DNA of 64,000 nt from Chloroflexi bacterium HGW-Chloroflexi-10 (GTDB lineage Bacteria; Chloroflexota; Anaerolineae; Anaerolineales; Anaerolineaceae), in the NCBI GenBank assembly GCA_002840755.1, contig PHBZ01000013.1, positions 1 through 64,000 of the forward strand, given 5' to 3'. Each line of letters begins with the position of its first letter. Positions within the stretch are counted from its first letter, which is position 1. Shown here in pieces: positions 26,946 to 36,505 of this stretch. The notes under the pieces are model-generated. The model was not told the DNA's origin. It saw nothing but the letters and a program-made list of their open reading frames with translations, and searched no databases. The position numbers were made by a program, and so were the translations under genes.

Positions 26946-27749
26946 TTAACGTGCGCCGGCGAGATTGGTTTGATCACCGCGGCTGAATAATTGAATCAGG
27001 CCCAGTAAAGCCCAGGTAATAACAAAAGAAATGATCGCCAACGAAGACGATTCATAGGTTTTATTCTGTCCGATCAACGACATATACGGACCAAAAGCAT
27101 TGATTCCCACCAAAAAACTGGCCATTGTAAATTCACCAATGACCGTTGCCAGGGTAAGAAAGCTGCCAGAGAGCAATGCGGAACGCAAATTGGGAAAAAT
27201 GATCTTAAAGATAATCGTACCCCAATTAGCGCCCAGAGATTGTGCTGCTTCGGTCAGGCTGCGTACATCAATGGATGCCAGTCCGTTATCCACGGCACGA
27301 AACATATACGGTAAAGCCAAAACAACATAACCACCCACCAATATTACATACGTGCCAAAACTGGTATCCGTTAAACGAAAGGGAGCACCACTAAATACTT
27401 TAATCAAGCCGAAAACCAGCACAATCGCTGGAATAACAAACGGTACCATTGAAACAAACTCAATCACCACCCGCAATTGCGGCAAGCGCAAACGAATCCA
27501 GTAGGCCGTAGGCACAACCAGGATCAAACTGAAGATGATCGTAAACAACGCCATCCAACAGGAAAAGACGAAAGTTCTTATAAATTGCGGATCATTGAAT
27601 ATATTCGTATAAGCCAGAAAACTCAACTGCCCTTTTTTAGCCCGCAGTGAAAAATCAAACGTGGCAATTAAGGGAATAATAAAATACAATACACCCAGAA
27701 TCACCCAGAACCAGGAAAAGATGCGCGTTTTTTTCATAAACGCAGCCAC
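26946..27749 (-). CDS. ABC importer permease (PotC/YdcV-like)
   Basis: This 267-aa protein has six predicted membrane segments and the inner-membrane-component EAA loop, here EAAQSLGANWGTIIFKIIFPNL (residue range about 160-182). It pairs with the second permease encoded immediately upstream, whose end it overlaps by 16 bp. Family members import polyamines or related small cations and iron. The substrate is not evident. Confidence 0.9.
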   Translation of the reverse strand: MAAFMKKTRIFSWFWVILGVLYFIIPLIATFDFSLRAKKGQLSFLAYTNIFNDPQFIRTFVFSCWMALFTIIFSLILVVPTAYWIRLRLPQLRVVIEFVSMVPFVIPAIVLVFGLIKVFSGAPFRLTDTSFGTYVILVGGYVVLALPYMFRAVDNGLASIDVRSLTEAAQSLGANWGTIIFKIIFPNLRSALLSGSFLTLATVIGEFTMASFLVGINAFGPYMSLIGQNKTYESSSLAIISFVITWALLGLIQLFSRGDQTNLAGAR

Positions 27750-28648
27750 CTTTCACTGCGTCGGCGCAGAACATAATAAATGGACATCGAAATTGCCATG
27801 ATAACAACCATACCCATCGCCAATGCATAGCCCAACCCAACGTTATGCAAAACATCACCCTTAATTTGGGAACCAATCACAATCGTCACCAGGTTGATAA
27901 AACCACCGGTTAAGGATAAAGCCGTGGCATAAGCGCCAAAAGCATTTCCAAACAACAAAATCATACTGGCTAGCAGCGAGGGTAAAAGAACCGGTAAACC
28001 GATTTTGGTCCAATAATGAAAACTGTTTCCACCCAAATTTTCACAGGCTTCCCGCCATTCCTTTTTTAACCCGTCCAGGGCAGGTGTGATCACCAAAACC
28101 ATTAAGGGGAACTGAAAATACATATAGGTCAGTGTTAATCCCCAAAAAGAATACAACTTAAAACCATTGTCATACAGGTCGATGTTCAGCACAGTTTTCA
28201 ATAGAATGGTCACCATACCCACACGCCCCAACGTGGCAATAAAGGCAAAAGCCAGCGGAACACCCGCAAAGTTGGAGGCTACCCCTGAAAAAGTGGATAA
28301 AGCCGTCCGTACCCAGCGTGGCAAACCGCCAATGGTAACGCTGTAAGCCATAAAGAAGCCCAACAACCCACCACCAATCGCCGTGGCCAGACTGATCCGG
28401 ATACTCACCCAATACGCCGCGACAATGGTTGGATCTGCCAGATCAATAAAATTTTTGAAGGTGAATTTCCCCTGTGCATCCTGAAAACTTCCAGCGAATA
28501 AAGAAACCGATGGAAGGACAACAAAGAGAATGACAAAAAGGAAAAATGGCAAAACACCCAACCATTTCTTCCAGTTTTTTTGAGAGGGACGCACCAATGG
28601 TGCGTCCCCATTCTCATTTATCAGTTTATTTGTAAAATTATTTGACAT
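27734..28648 (-). CDS. ABC importer permease (PotB/YdcU-like)
   Basis: This 304-aa protein has six membrane segments and the permease EAA loop (REACENLGGNSFHYWTKIGL). The start is placed at ATG 28648, which overlaps the stop of the solute-binding protein by 11 bp; an in-frame codon further upstream would run deep into that gene. It forms the membrane channel together with the downstream permease. Confidence 0.9.
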   Translation of the reverse strand: MSNNFTNKLINENGDAPLVRPSQKNWKKWLGVLPFFLFVILFVVLPSVSLFAGSFQDAQGKFTFKNFIDLADPTIVAAYWVSIRISLATAIGGGLLGFFMAYSVTIGGLPRWVRTALSTFSGVASNFAGVPLAFAFIATLGRVGMVTILLKTVLNIDLYDNGFKLYSFWGLTLTYMYFQFPLMVLVITPALDGLKKEWREACENLGGNSFHYWTKIGLPVLLPSLLASMILLFGNAFGAYATALSLTGGFINLVTIVIGSQIKGDVLHNVGLGYALAMGMVVIMAISMSIYYVLRRRSERWLRL

Positions 28649-29771
28649 CGGCGCCGACGACAGACATCCATTGTTCAGCAATCAGCGTATTCGCATTTTT
28701 GATCTGATCAATGGTCGGGAAAACGGCTTTAGCATACAGCTCAGCAGATGGCAGTTTGGCGGCCAGATCAGCCGGGATGGCATTGCGGCTGGCTAAGTCA
28801 TTGTAGCGAATCGGATGGCAATAACCCTTCAGCCAGAATATCTGACCCTCATCCGAATACAGAAATTCCATCCACAGTTTTGCGGCATTTGGATGGGGAG
28901 CATAGGCGCTGATCGCCTGAATATAAACACCAGCAAGCACACCACTGGGAGGAATAACAACCTCAATCGTGGGGTTATCTGCTAAAGTGTCTTTGTCGGC
29001 CAGTGCATTGTAGTCCCAGCGCATAATAACCGGGGTCTCGCCTTTGGCAACAGTTGCCTGTTTGGCTACCAGAGGTACGAAATTACCGGCATCATTCAAT
29101 TGTTTAAAGAAATCCAAACCAGTAGTCACGTCATCAACCGTACCGCCGGTGGCCAAAGCAGCGGCATATACGCTCATTTGAGCTTGTGCAGAAACACGCG
29201 GATCACCAGCTAAAGCTACCTGACCCTTGTATTCGGGTTTGAGTAAATCAGCCCAATCCTGAGGAACATTCTCAACAGCATCTTTATTGACTTCAAAAGC
29301 CATCACACCATAGTAGTCGCCATACCAGTAACCATCAGGATCTTTAGCGGAATCGGGAATGCTGTCCCAGGTAGAAACTTTATAGGGTTGAACAAGCTTT
29401 TCTTCAATGATTTGCGGGCCAAAACCAAAACCAACGTCAATCACATCCGGGGCATTGGGCCCTTTATTATCTTTATTGGCTTTAATGGCTTCAATTTCAT
29501 CGCCAGAGCCGGCATCCGGGTTCAATTCATTTACTTTAATATTATATTTGGCTTTGAATGCTTCAATAGCTTCGCCATAATTACACCAGTCATGCGGCAA
29601 AGCAATCACTGTTAATTCCCCTTCGGCCTGGGCATCTTTGATTAACTGATCCATGGGACTCAACGCAACATCATCAACAGGTGCAGCTTCAGTAGGCGGG
29701 GTACCGCAGGCACTCAAAAGCATCGAAAAAACAACCAGAACGACCAGGGTCAACAACACGGACTTTTTCAT
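28638..29771 (-). CDS. ABC importer solute-binding lipoprotein (PotD/FbpA class)
   Basis: This 377-aa extracellular solute-binding protein has a lipoprotein signal (LLSAC, Cys22) and a two-lobed periplasmic-binding fold. Text such as GELTVIALPHDWCNYGEAI and PDVIDVGFGFGPQI resembles binding proteins for polyamines, thiamine, iron or 2-aminoethylphosphonate. Because the operon ends tail to tail with eutL, an ethanolamine-related amine is a tempting substrate, but that is conjecture. AGAGGAG lies before the ATG. The 466-bp gap upstream should hold the promoter. Confidence 0.88.
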   Translation of the reverse strand: MKKSVLLTLVVLVVFSMLLSACGTPPTEAAPVDDVALSPMDQLIKDAQAEGELTVIALPHDWCNYGEAIEAFKAKYNIKVNELNPDAGSGDEIEAIKANKDNKGPNAPDVIDVGFGFGPQIIEEKLVQPYKVSTWDSIPDSAKDPDGYWYGDYYGVMAFEVNKDAVENVPQDWADLLKPEYKGQVALAGDPRVSAQAQMSVYAAALATGGTVDDVTTGLDFFKQLNDAGNFVPLVAKQATVAKGETPVIMRWDYNALADKDTLADNPTIEVVIPPSGVLAGVYIQAISAYAPHPNAAKLWMEFLYSDEGQIFWLKGYCHPIRYNDLASRNAIPADLAAKLPSAELYAKAVFPTIDQIKNANTLIAEQWMSVVGADVK

Positions 29772-30237
29772 TTCTCTACTCCTCTGTAAATGGGTTTTTG
29801 GGAATTTGTGTTCAAAAAAATAATGTGCAACAAATCTGTAGCATTTACCTCCTTAAAAATCTGTTTTTTTGATCAGAAATTTTACGATTAGGATAAAAAC
29901 ACCGTATAGAAAATGTTACCAAATAAATTTTTAAGAAAGATCAAATTTTTATTAATGGAATGTAAAGAAATCGTTACCGTATGGTTTAAGTGAGTAAAAT
30001 AAGAGAAAAGTGAACGGAAAATTTGGGCAGGCTTTTAATAACCGACCCTTTTGTAAAACATCTCTTAAATCTTATAACTTAATTCAAAATAATGCAATTG
30101 AAACTCCCCTAGGGTTTAGCATTTTACTGGCAAATCAAGTGATCCATAGTTGAACAAAAAATTTATTGCCGATTGTGCCCCCCAATAACAATCCCGCATT
30201 AATCAAAAAACAGGCCACCGGACGTTTTTATTTCTGC
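29772..30237. other. Intergenic region upstream of the ABC importer operon
   Basis: These 466 bp are strongly A/T-rich and show no coding frame. The heptamer ACCGTAT occurs twice (29901-29907 and 29976-29982), which may mark a regulator site for the minus-strand importer operon. No convincing -35/-10 pair was found. A CCCTAGGG palindrome lies near 30107-30115. Confidence 0.5.
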
Positions 30238-31065
30238 TTATAAAATGGATAGAACAATAACCAGACCACCTACCAGGGTACACAACCCATTTACCCAATC
30301 ATTATCCAACCAGCGCCAACCACGCAGAAAATTCGTTTTTGTGCCGCACAGATGCAACGGGTAACGCTCAGTCTCTTTTTTGCACTTGGGACAAACAAAC
30401 ATAGCCTGAACCGTAGCACCCAGAAAAGAATCTACCAGGCTGCCCAATAAGCCTGCCAGTATTAATCCCACCACAGGCAGCCAACTCATCGCAGCCATAG
30501 GGTTTGAAATTTGAGTAGGCCAGCACAGAACCGCCAGAACGCCAATCAAACCAGCGCCTAAAGCAGCCGAAAGCGTACCCAAAACCGTGATTCCGCCGGA
30601 AGTGCCACGCTCTACCCTTTTCCAGGTTACCATGCTGACCGGTGCTTTACGGCTGAGGACACCCAATTCAGTCGCCCAGGTATCCGCATTAGCCGCAGCT
30701 AATGCCCCGGCAAAACCCAGCCAGGGCCAAAATGCCGCGGGAAAGAAGATATGCAGCAAAACAAAAAACCCGGCCACACCCCCATTGGCCAGAACCTGCC
30801 CGGCATCCCGGGTGGAACTTTTGGAGAATTTTTCTTCAAGTTTCGCTTTACGGCGTTTTCGCAGCCGTGAGAGCCCGCTGGAGGAAATAAAGAATGTGAG
30901 CAGTAATACAGCCCATTCAAAGCCGCCAAATCCAAAAACCAGCCAGCCCAACGCTGCCGCGGCAATCGCGCCACTCCGGCTGAGAGTACGCACACGATAG
31001 GCGATATAAGCTACCATTAAAGCCAGCAGCAAACCAATGAGAACTTGTACCGAATTCAACACCAT
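30238..31065 (-). CDS. DUF92 family membrane protein
   Basis: This 275-aa protein has about six membrane segments and the DUF92 core: ALGWLVFGFGG, ANADTWATELG and GGITVLGTLSAALGAGLIG. A cysteine cluster (CPKCKKETERYPLHLCG) precedes the last helix. The family is related to phytol/dolichol-type kinases (CDP-DAG synthase fold), so a lipid-alcohol substrate is possible. GGGAG lies before the ATG. It follows the PH-domain protein by 60 bp and may be cotranscribed with it. Confidence 0.88.
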   Translation of the reverse strand: MVLNSVQVLIGLLLALMVAYIAYRVRTLSRSGAIAAAALGWLVFGFGGFEWAVLLLTFFISSSGLSRLRKRRKAKLEEKFSKSSTRDAGQVLANGGVAGFFVLLHIFFPAAFWPWLGFAGALAAANADTWATELGVLSRKAPVSMVTWKRVERGTSGGITVLGTLSAALGAGLIGVLAVLCWPTQISNPMAAMSWLPVVGLILAGLLGSLVDSFLGATVQAMFVCPKCKKETERYPLHLCGTKTNFLRGWRWLDNDWVNGLCTLVGGLVIVLSIL

Positions 31066-31125
31066 GTTAAGGCTCCCTTATTTACCCGCATTGAAAACAT
31101 TGGCTCTGCATCAGACAGCCTGTCT

Positions 31126-32040
31126 TTAATTGGCAGAAGACAGTAACAGAATGGCCACAATTAACAACACCGGGGTAATTACTCCACCCAGCCAGAACAA
31201 ATAAGCAACCATCCGTTCTTCCAACCTGCGAAAAAAATACAGCCCCATCACTACATTCATCACCAATACCAGGCTGCCCAGAACCGGTAGCAGCAAAAGC
31301 TGTTCTGATGGTACGCGTTCCAAAGGTAACCCCTGAGGAGAGAATCCCATCGGCAAAGTCTGACTATTGGTCACAATGAATCCGGCAAAGATCCATAATA
31401 AAATACATAAAACCAGGTTAAGTGGCAGTAAAATTTTTGCCAGTCGATCTTGCAACACCTGACGCAAAAATGCAGCTGGACGTGCTGAATGTGCCTTAAG
31501 CGGTGACAGACTGCCAAGTTCCAGGGCGCGTTGAAAATTGGATACAAAAGCGCGTGTATCCTGAGGTGAAATGGCATACACCTTATGTGTCGTTGCAATC
31601 AGTAGCAAATGGGCCATATCTGATGCAACAAATTCAACATCACCCAATTCAGGCACATGCCGCGTTCCCAACAATGCCCCCGGCCACGAAAATAAAGGTT
31701 GAGGCACATGATATCCCGATTCGGCCGCCGGGCGTACCCATTCCACCTCAGTCAATGGGATATCCTCTGAGCGCAGACCCCAACGCAAACGCAGTCCATC
31801 ACGTTCCAACAAGTAAACCGCACTGCGTAAAGCATACCAGCGGTACAATACCCACGGCAAAAAAACTACTATCGCCAGTAACAGCATCATCCACAACACA
31901 AACAGACTGCCCTGCACCCATTCCGAAGCAGCAAACAAAATACCGCCGCCCGACAATAACAAAATCACTGCCGCCGCCGCATGGATGCGCATCCCCTGCC
32001 TGCGTTCTGGTACAAAGGCCTGCTGTTGTGTTCCCAGCAT
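31126..32040 (-). CDS. Membrane protein with bacterial PH-like domain
   Basis: This 304-aa protein has two N-terminal membrane segments (about residues 22-70). The soluble part (about 75-180) has the pattern of bacterial PH domains: RDGLRLRWG, then EDIPLTEVEWVRP, then a TTHKVYAISPQDTRAFV strand. Two or three further membrane helices lie at the C terminus. Its function is unknown. It starts 3 bp after the DegT aminotransferase stop, so the two are coupled. Confidence 0.7.
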   Translation of the reverse strand: MLGTQQQAFVPERRQGMRIHAAAAVILLLSGGGILFAASEWVQGSLFVLWMMLLLAIVVFLPWVLYRWYALRSAVYLLERDGLRLRWGLRSEDIPLTEVEWVRPAAESGYHVPQPLFSWPGALLGTRHVPELGDVEFVASDMAHLLLIATTHKVYAISPQDTRAFVSNFQRALELGSLSPLKAHSARPAAFLRQVLQDRLAKILLPLNLVLCILLWIFAGFIVTNSQTLPMGFSPQGLPLERVPSEQLLLLPVLGSLVLVMNVVMGLYFFRRLEERMVAYLFWLGGVITPVLLIVAILLLSSAN

Positions 32041-32043
32041 GAG

Positions 32044-33237
32044 TTAAAAATCCGCCATCACCATTCGAATTGCATTGACGACCTGGTCTACTTGCGATTC
32101 AGTCATAACACCGGAGAAAGGTAATGCCATACCTCGTGCACCCAGGTCCTCAGTAACCGGGTAATCTCCTATGTGATAACCAAATTGTTCAACCATAAAG
32201 GGATGTAAATGAATCGGAGCAAAATACGGTCGCACCGGAATTCCATACTGTGCCAACCGCTCCGCAAAATCTTCGCGATTCAAACCAGCCGCCAGGCGAA
32301 CTACATAAACAAACCAGCTGTAACAGGTTGTATTCCCATCCAGATAAGGTGTTTCCAGGTTTGGTATTGCAGACAGGCGTTCGCCATACCATGCAGCCAC
32401 CTGATCACGCTTTTGCATCAATTCCTCGAGACGCTGCATTTGCACCAGGCCCAATGCCGAGCTCATCTCATCCAGGCGATAGTTATACCCCAGATAAGTA
32501 TGCGAAAGCCAGGTATCCCCTGGCGCTCGGCCCTGATTGCGATAAGCCCGCATCCTGTCTGCCGCACGATCATCATTGGTTACAATGATGGCTCCTTCAC
32601 CGGTAGTAATTTGTTTATTGGGATAAAAAGCAAATACACCACAATCGCCCAATGTACCGGCTTTTCGACCTTTATATGTTGCGCCAAGAGCTTCGCAGGA
32701 ATCTTCAATCATCACCAGATTGTATTGTCTGGCAACAGCGTTTAATGCATCCATATCCGCCGGCTGGCCAAATACATCCACAGCCAGTATACCTTTCAGT
32801 TCTCCGGCTTTTTCAGCGCCCTTAGGCGGTAGCCAGCGTTTGGCGGCAGCGCCTCCGGCTTTCAAATCTGCAGCAGCCTGTGCCACCTGCTGAACATCCA
32901 GATTGCCGGTTAACGGGTCAATATCGACAAAGACCGGAATGGCACGCTCAAAAAGCAGTGAATTACTGGAAGCCACAAAAGAAAATGGTGTTGTAATCAC
33001 CAGGTCATTTTCTCCCAGTCCAAAAGCACGCACGCACAGGTGCAAACCGGCTGTTCCGGAATTAACGGCAATAGCATGTCGGCTGCCAGTATAAGCCTGA
33101 AATGCCGCTTCAAAAGCCTGTACCTGGGGGCCAATACTGAGTGACGGTGTGTTCAGCACCGCCAATACCGCCTGGCGCTCAGCATCCGTCAGGTCGGGAG
33201 ACGACATGGGAACTATGGGGGGGATAGGTTTATTCAT
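32044..33237 (-). CDS. DegT/DnrJ/EryC1/StrS aminotransferase
   Basis: This 397-aa PLP enzyme transfers an amino group to a nucleotide-linked keto-sugar. Landmarks are AVNSGTAGLHLCVRA near the PLP phosphate site, the DVFGQPADMD segment, EDSCEALGATYKG and the Schiff-base lysine in FAFYPNKQITTGEGA. It probably supplies an amino sugar for surface glycans and fits the NeuD-type acetyltransferase at 35.8-36.5 kb. A TAAAAT box ends 6 nt before the ATG and a terminator lies just upstream, so it has its own, apparently leaderless, promoter. Confidence 0.92.
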   Translation of the reverse strand: MNKPIPPIVPMSSPDLTDAERQAVLAVLNTPSLSIGPQVQAFEAAFQAYTGSRHAIAVNSGTAGLHLCVRAFGLGENDLVITTPFSFVASSNSLLFERAIPVFVDIDPLTGNLDVQQVAQAAADLKAGGAAAKRWLPPKGAEKAGELKGILAVDVFGQPADMDALNAVARQYNLVMIEDSCEALGATYKGRKAGTLGDCGVFAFYPNKQITTGEGAIIVTNDDRAADRMRAYRNQGRAPGDTWLSHTYLGYNYRLDEMSSALGLVQMQRLEELMQKRDQVAAWYGERLSAIPNLETPYLDGNTTCYSWFVYVVRLAAGLNREDFAERLAQYGIPVRPYFAPIHLHPFMVEQFGYHIGDYPVTEDLGARGMALPFSGVMTESQVDQVVNAIRMVMADF

Positions 33238-33243
33238 GCCTGA

Positions 33244-33249
33244 ATTTTA
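33244..33249 (-). promoter_or_regulatory. -10 box of a leaderless-type promoter for the DegT gene
   Basis: TAAAAT on the minus strand ends 6 nt before the ATG (33237). The previous gene is closed by a terminator at 33265-33292, so a promoter must lie in the short gap between them. No Shine-Dalgarno is present. Confidence 0.55.
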
Positions 33250-33264
33250 ACACGGAACAATAAA

Positions 33265-33292
33265 AAACATCCCCGGATATCCAGGGATGTTT
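33265..33292 (-). terminator. Intrinsic terminator of the CPBP/lipoprotein unit
   Basis: On the minus strand AAACATCCC and GGGATGTTT pair (with extra GG/CC inside) and are followed by TTTT. It separates the lipoprotein gene from the DegT gene. Confidence 0.88.
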
Positions 33293-33313
33293 GCTTATCA
33301 AAAAAAGAATCTG

Positions 33314-34450
33314 TTACTCTCCCGTGACAAGAGCCGTGGATCCACCATTTTCGCCTTCACTAATCATAACCGTAGTGGTCTTGCCATCTTTTATATAAGT
33401 GATCATGAAAACCGGATCCCAATCAGAAAACTCAGTTTCGGTATAACCGGCTTTGGGCATTTCAGCTCGATAATATTCGGCCAAAACGGACGGCGCGTCT
33501 GGCGAGGTAAAGGTTAACAGTTTATCAAAACCGCTTACATTTTCCGCATTCTCCGGTATTGGATATTGATTGGCACCCTGTTCAGCAGCTTCGACACACT
33601 CATCGGGGATCACAATTTCTGTGACCTGGTTAACATCCATCAGATCATATTCCCAATGCATCTTACCACTCACATTGCTTTCGGTAGAAGATGAATAAGT
33701 TTCGCCTTGTCCGTTACCAATATATCGCACAATATAACCGCCATCCTGCGCCACCCAAAAATCAGCCTGGTCCACTACCTGGTTAGTACCGGAGATAGAT
33801 TTGTTGGTTAATTTGTAATAATCGGTGATGACGTTATTGATATTTACATCCCTTTCCACCAGTTCAGCACCTTCAAGGGTTCCAAACATCGCTGCCGGTG
33901 TCATTGCGTTAAAATCATCCAGGTCTATTCCCGTACCTTCAGAGCCGGTCATCGCAATACACGGTTGCCCTCCCGATCCATTGGGGTCCAGAAAATAATA
34001 CGCATCGGGAAAGGAAAAGATTTCTGTTTGTTTTGGATCAGCACCAGTTGATTCTGTGGTTATATCCAAATGATAGGCTTGTTGACTCTTGATAACTTCT
34101 TGAGTCATATGAGTTGTTTCCTGAATGGCTGAACCATTTGGGTCAGTTCCCTCTACAGAAACAACAATCTGCGCCCGATAACTATCAACATTATCCAAAG
34201 AACTACTCAGGTTACCAAGATCAGATTCTTCCAGGTCAGGTATCTCCTGTTCAGATTCTTCCAGGATATCGCCGGCTACTTCGGTTAATTGTGGCATTTG
34301 CTCGGAAATTTGTGTAGCAATTGCATTGGGATCAACGTCATCCAGATCAACCGGCAATCGATTTACAATACTATCCAAAGCACCGCATGAACAGGCGATA
34401 CTGATTATCGCCAGTACAGCCAACAGAATTAATAATTTTTTGTTTTTCAT
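33314..34450 (-). CDS. Hypothetical lipoprotein (LppX/LprAFG-like possible)
   Basis: This 378-aa protein has a lipoprotein signal (IISIACSC, Cys20 or so) and a long secreted region with acidic composition. Internal text such as YRAQIVVSVEGTDPNG, DYYKLTNKSISGTNQVVDQADFWVAQDGGYIVRY suggests a beta-rich lipid-carrier-like fold of the LppX/LolA type. A second beta-rich domain follows from about residue 290. The function is unknown. GAGGAGAG precedes the ATG. Confidence 0.65.
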   Translation of the reverse strand: MKNKKLLILLAVLAIISIACSCGALDSIVNRLPVDLDDVDPNAIATQISEQMPQLTEVAGDILEESEQEIPDLEESDLGNLSSSLDNVDSYRAQIVVSVEGTDPNGSAIQETTHMTQEVIKSQQAYHLDITTESTGADPKQTEIFSFPDAYYFLDPNGSGGQPCIAMTGSEGTGIDLDDFNAMTPAAMFGTLEGAELVERDVNINNVITDYYKLTNKSISGTNQVVDQADFWVAQDGGYIVRYIGNGQGETYSSSTESNVSGKMHWEYDLMDVNQVTEIVIPDECVEAAEQGANQYPIPENAENVSGFDKLLTFTSPDAPSVLAEYYRAEMPKAGYTETEFSDWDPVFMITYIKDGKTTTVMISEGENGGSTALVTGE

Positions 34451-34538
34451 TCTCTCTCCTCATTTACTGATTTCTGGTCGCTTCCATCTTCTGCATTGTA
34501 CCGAATGATTTTGATTTTGAAAACCGGAAGGTTGTTTG

Positions 34539-35279
34539 TTAAAGGTAAGCCACCCATAAAGAAACAGCATGATACAAACCGGGAGTCAAAACATGCCTGC
34601 TTTTCAGCATCATCCAACCCAATAAAAGGCTCTGTAAAATACCCAGCGCTACCTGAATCCAAAAAGCTTGTGTACCCCAACCGAATACCAGCCAACTCGG
34701 TATACGCCACAACACATACAAAGCGGAAGCAGCCAGCCAACCTTTTTGGTTACCCCAAACCGAAATCAGACGCATCTGCAAATAGCCGCGGAAAACAGTT
34801 TCTTCTGCCAGACCAATTACCAAACTGAAGAGTAATGCCCATAGTGCAACCTCTGGCATATCTTGAAACATCGTTAAAAATTTTCCCCGCAGAAAAAGGG
34901 TAAGAAAAACCAAAGCCAGACCAAATTGAATACCTGGTCGTGTTAAATTTTTATGCCAACCGCTGCTGCGCCAGGGCTGCCCACGCAACACCAATAAGGT
35001 TGCCACAACTGCAAAGGCAATCATTGCCAAAATACCCATCTGGATCAACGGTTCCAATTCAGCCGGTAAACCTAAAAGGGATCCCGGCAGCCAAACTGCT
35101 CTGCCGGCCACTCCAGCCAGAATCAGCAACCCCAATGAAAGACCAAATACAGCCGTGCGTTCCCTTTGTGGATATTTAAACCCAACTGGGGGCACAGTAT
35201 TTATGCGTGGACTGAGTCCCAGGAGCATGGTTACAGCTAAAGCGCCAATATATTCCGTAATCTGTGAAAGCCATTCCAA
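34539..35279 (-). CDS. CPBP family intramembrane metalloprotease
   Basis: This protein of about 246 aa has seven or eight hydrophobic segments and the CPBP/Abi motif 1 EETVFRGYLQ (near residue 165), with two catalytic glutamates. A later His-containing motif is seen as GLYHAVSLW. Such enzymes cleave membrane substrates (Rce1/abortive-infection family). The start is uncertain: TTG 35279 has GAGGTGAT upstream, while GTG 35288 lies inside that site. Confidence 0.82.
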   Translation of the reverse strand: MEWLSQITEYIGALAVTMLLGLSPRINTVPPVGFKYPQRERTAVFGLSLGLLILAGVAGRAVWLPGSLLGLPAELEPLIQMGILAMIAFAVVATLLVLRGQPWRSSGWHKNLTRPGIQFGLALVFLTLFLRGKFLTMFQDMPEVALWALLFSLVIGLAEETVFRGYLQMRLISVWGNQKGWLAASALYVLWRIPSWLVFGWGTQAFWIQVALGILQSLLLGWMMLKSRHVLTPGLYHAVSLWVAYL

Positions 35280-35303
35280 AACAATCACCTCAAAACAGTT
35301 TGT

Positions 35304-35759
35304 TTATTCCTGCTGGCTGGGTGAGTCCATAGCAGACTCCAATGCGGATGTGCCAGCAGATGATACTTGTTCATCATTCAGGTTTAATTCCACTCGTTCT
35401 TCCATACGCACCTGGCCTCGCAAGAAAGCACCTTCTTCGGTAGTGAAAGCTACGGCAGTAACGTCTCCCCAGACACGCCCGGTACTCCGGATCTCTAATT
35501 TTTCCGCCTGAATATTGCCTTTAACCGCTCCTGCTACAATGACTGTATTGGCTTGCATTTCTTCGCAATTCACCCTTCCAGTCTCACCAACCACAACCAG
35601 ACCACGCATGGTAATCTCTCCTTCAAAGGCGCCTTCGATCCGTACACCGCCACTGCCACGCAAATTACCTTTCCATGTAATCCCCGGTCCCAATACCGAA
35701 GTTACCCGTTCTACCGGAACAGATGAGGTTGGTGAAGAAGGGGTCGTTTTTCGAAACAT
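35304..35759 (-). CDS. Bactofilin (polymer-forming cytoskeletal protein)
   Basis: This 151-aa protein has a central bactofilin beta-helix (about residues 20-115), recognisable from the short repeats GNLRGSGGVRIEGAFEGEI, RVNCEEMQANTVIVAGAVKG and STGRVWGDVTA. The N- and C-terminal tails are disordered and polar. Bactofilins polymerise at the membrane to organise cell shape or wall enzymes. ATG 35759 is chosen for its AAAGGAG site; it lies 5 bp after the stop of the NeuD-like gene. Confidence 0.92.
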   Translation of the reverse strand: MFRKTTPSSPTSSVPVERVTSVLGPGITWKGNLRGSGGVRIEGAFEGEITMRGLVVVGETGRVNCEEMQANTVIVAGAVKGNIQAEKLEIRSTGRVWGDVTAVAFTTEEGAFLRGQVRMEERVELNLNDEQVSSAGTSALESAMDSPSQQE

Positions 35760-35764
35760 AATTC

Positions 35765-36457
35765 TTATTCTCCTTTTATCGAATTCTCCGTCCGGGGACT
35801 TCCGGACAAGGGCCATATCGTCCCTGCCCGAACCACAGTACCTTCTGGCACATCGGCCTTTACAGTTGCATTATTACCAATACGCACATGCTTGCCAATT
35901 TTTAAATTTAAATTAATGGTTGCACCCATACCCACCTGAGTAAAATCGCCAATACTGACTGTTCCGGCCAACAAAGCTCCTGGCGAAAAATTGGCACATA
36001 TCCCTACATGAGAATCATGCGGTACCACGGCATGAATATTGATCACGGTTCCTTTACCAATCATTGCTTCCGTACCCACATAAGCAAATTGAAAGATTTG
36101 CACCCCATCCGCCAATTGCGCACTGGGTTCTATGCAAGCGGATGGATGAATAATGACTGGAAAATGAAAACCTTGTTGTTCCAATTGCATAAATACGTCC
36201 CAACGGCTGTGTGGATTTCCAATACCGCCTACCCCATTCACAGCCAGATGAACTCCTGCTGTATAAATTTGCGGCAAAATACTTGCTGGTCCCAATACCG
36301 GCACATCCAACACCACGCTACTAGGTAAAAGATGGTCATCTACCACCCCGACCACACGGTAAATCCCCATCGCCCGAATCACTTCAATCAGCGCCCGGCC
36401 ATGACCACCACCGCCAAATACTATTAAATCGTTTTCCTGAATGGGTGCTGAGAACAT
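35765..36457 (-). CDS. NeuD/PglD-family sugar O/N-acetyltransferase
   Basis: This 230-aa protein has an N-terminal Rossmann-like domain (LIVFGGGGHGRALIEVI, residues about 11-25). The C-terminal left-handed beta-helix hexapeptide-repeat domain includes CIEPSAQLADGVQIF, INIHAVVPHDSHVG and VRIGNNATVKA. Such enzymes acetylate amino sugars such as UDP-4-amino-sugars (PglD) or sialic acid (NeuD). The DegT aminotransferase encoded about 2.5 kb downstream would be a logical partner. The catalytic His in VVPHDSHV is present. Confidence 0.9.
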   Translation of the reverse strand: MFSAPIQENDLIVFGGGGHGRALIEVIRAMGIYRVVGVVDDHLLPSSVVLDVPVLGPASILPQIYTAGVHLAVNGVGGIGNPHSRWDVFMQLEQQGFHFPVIIHPSACIEPSAQLADGVQIFQFAYVGTEAMIGKGTVINIHAVVPHDSHVGICANFSPGALLAGTVSIGDFTQVGMGATINLNLKIGKHVRIGNNATVKADVPEGTVVRAGTIWPLSGSPRTENSIKGE

Positions 36458-36505
36458 TCCTGATCCTCTCCCGCAAAGTTCACCTTTCGTTTATACCACA
36501 AAACA

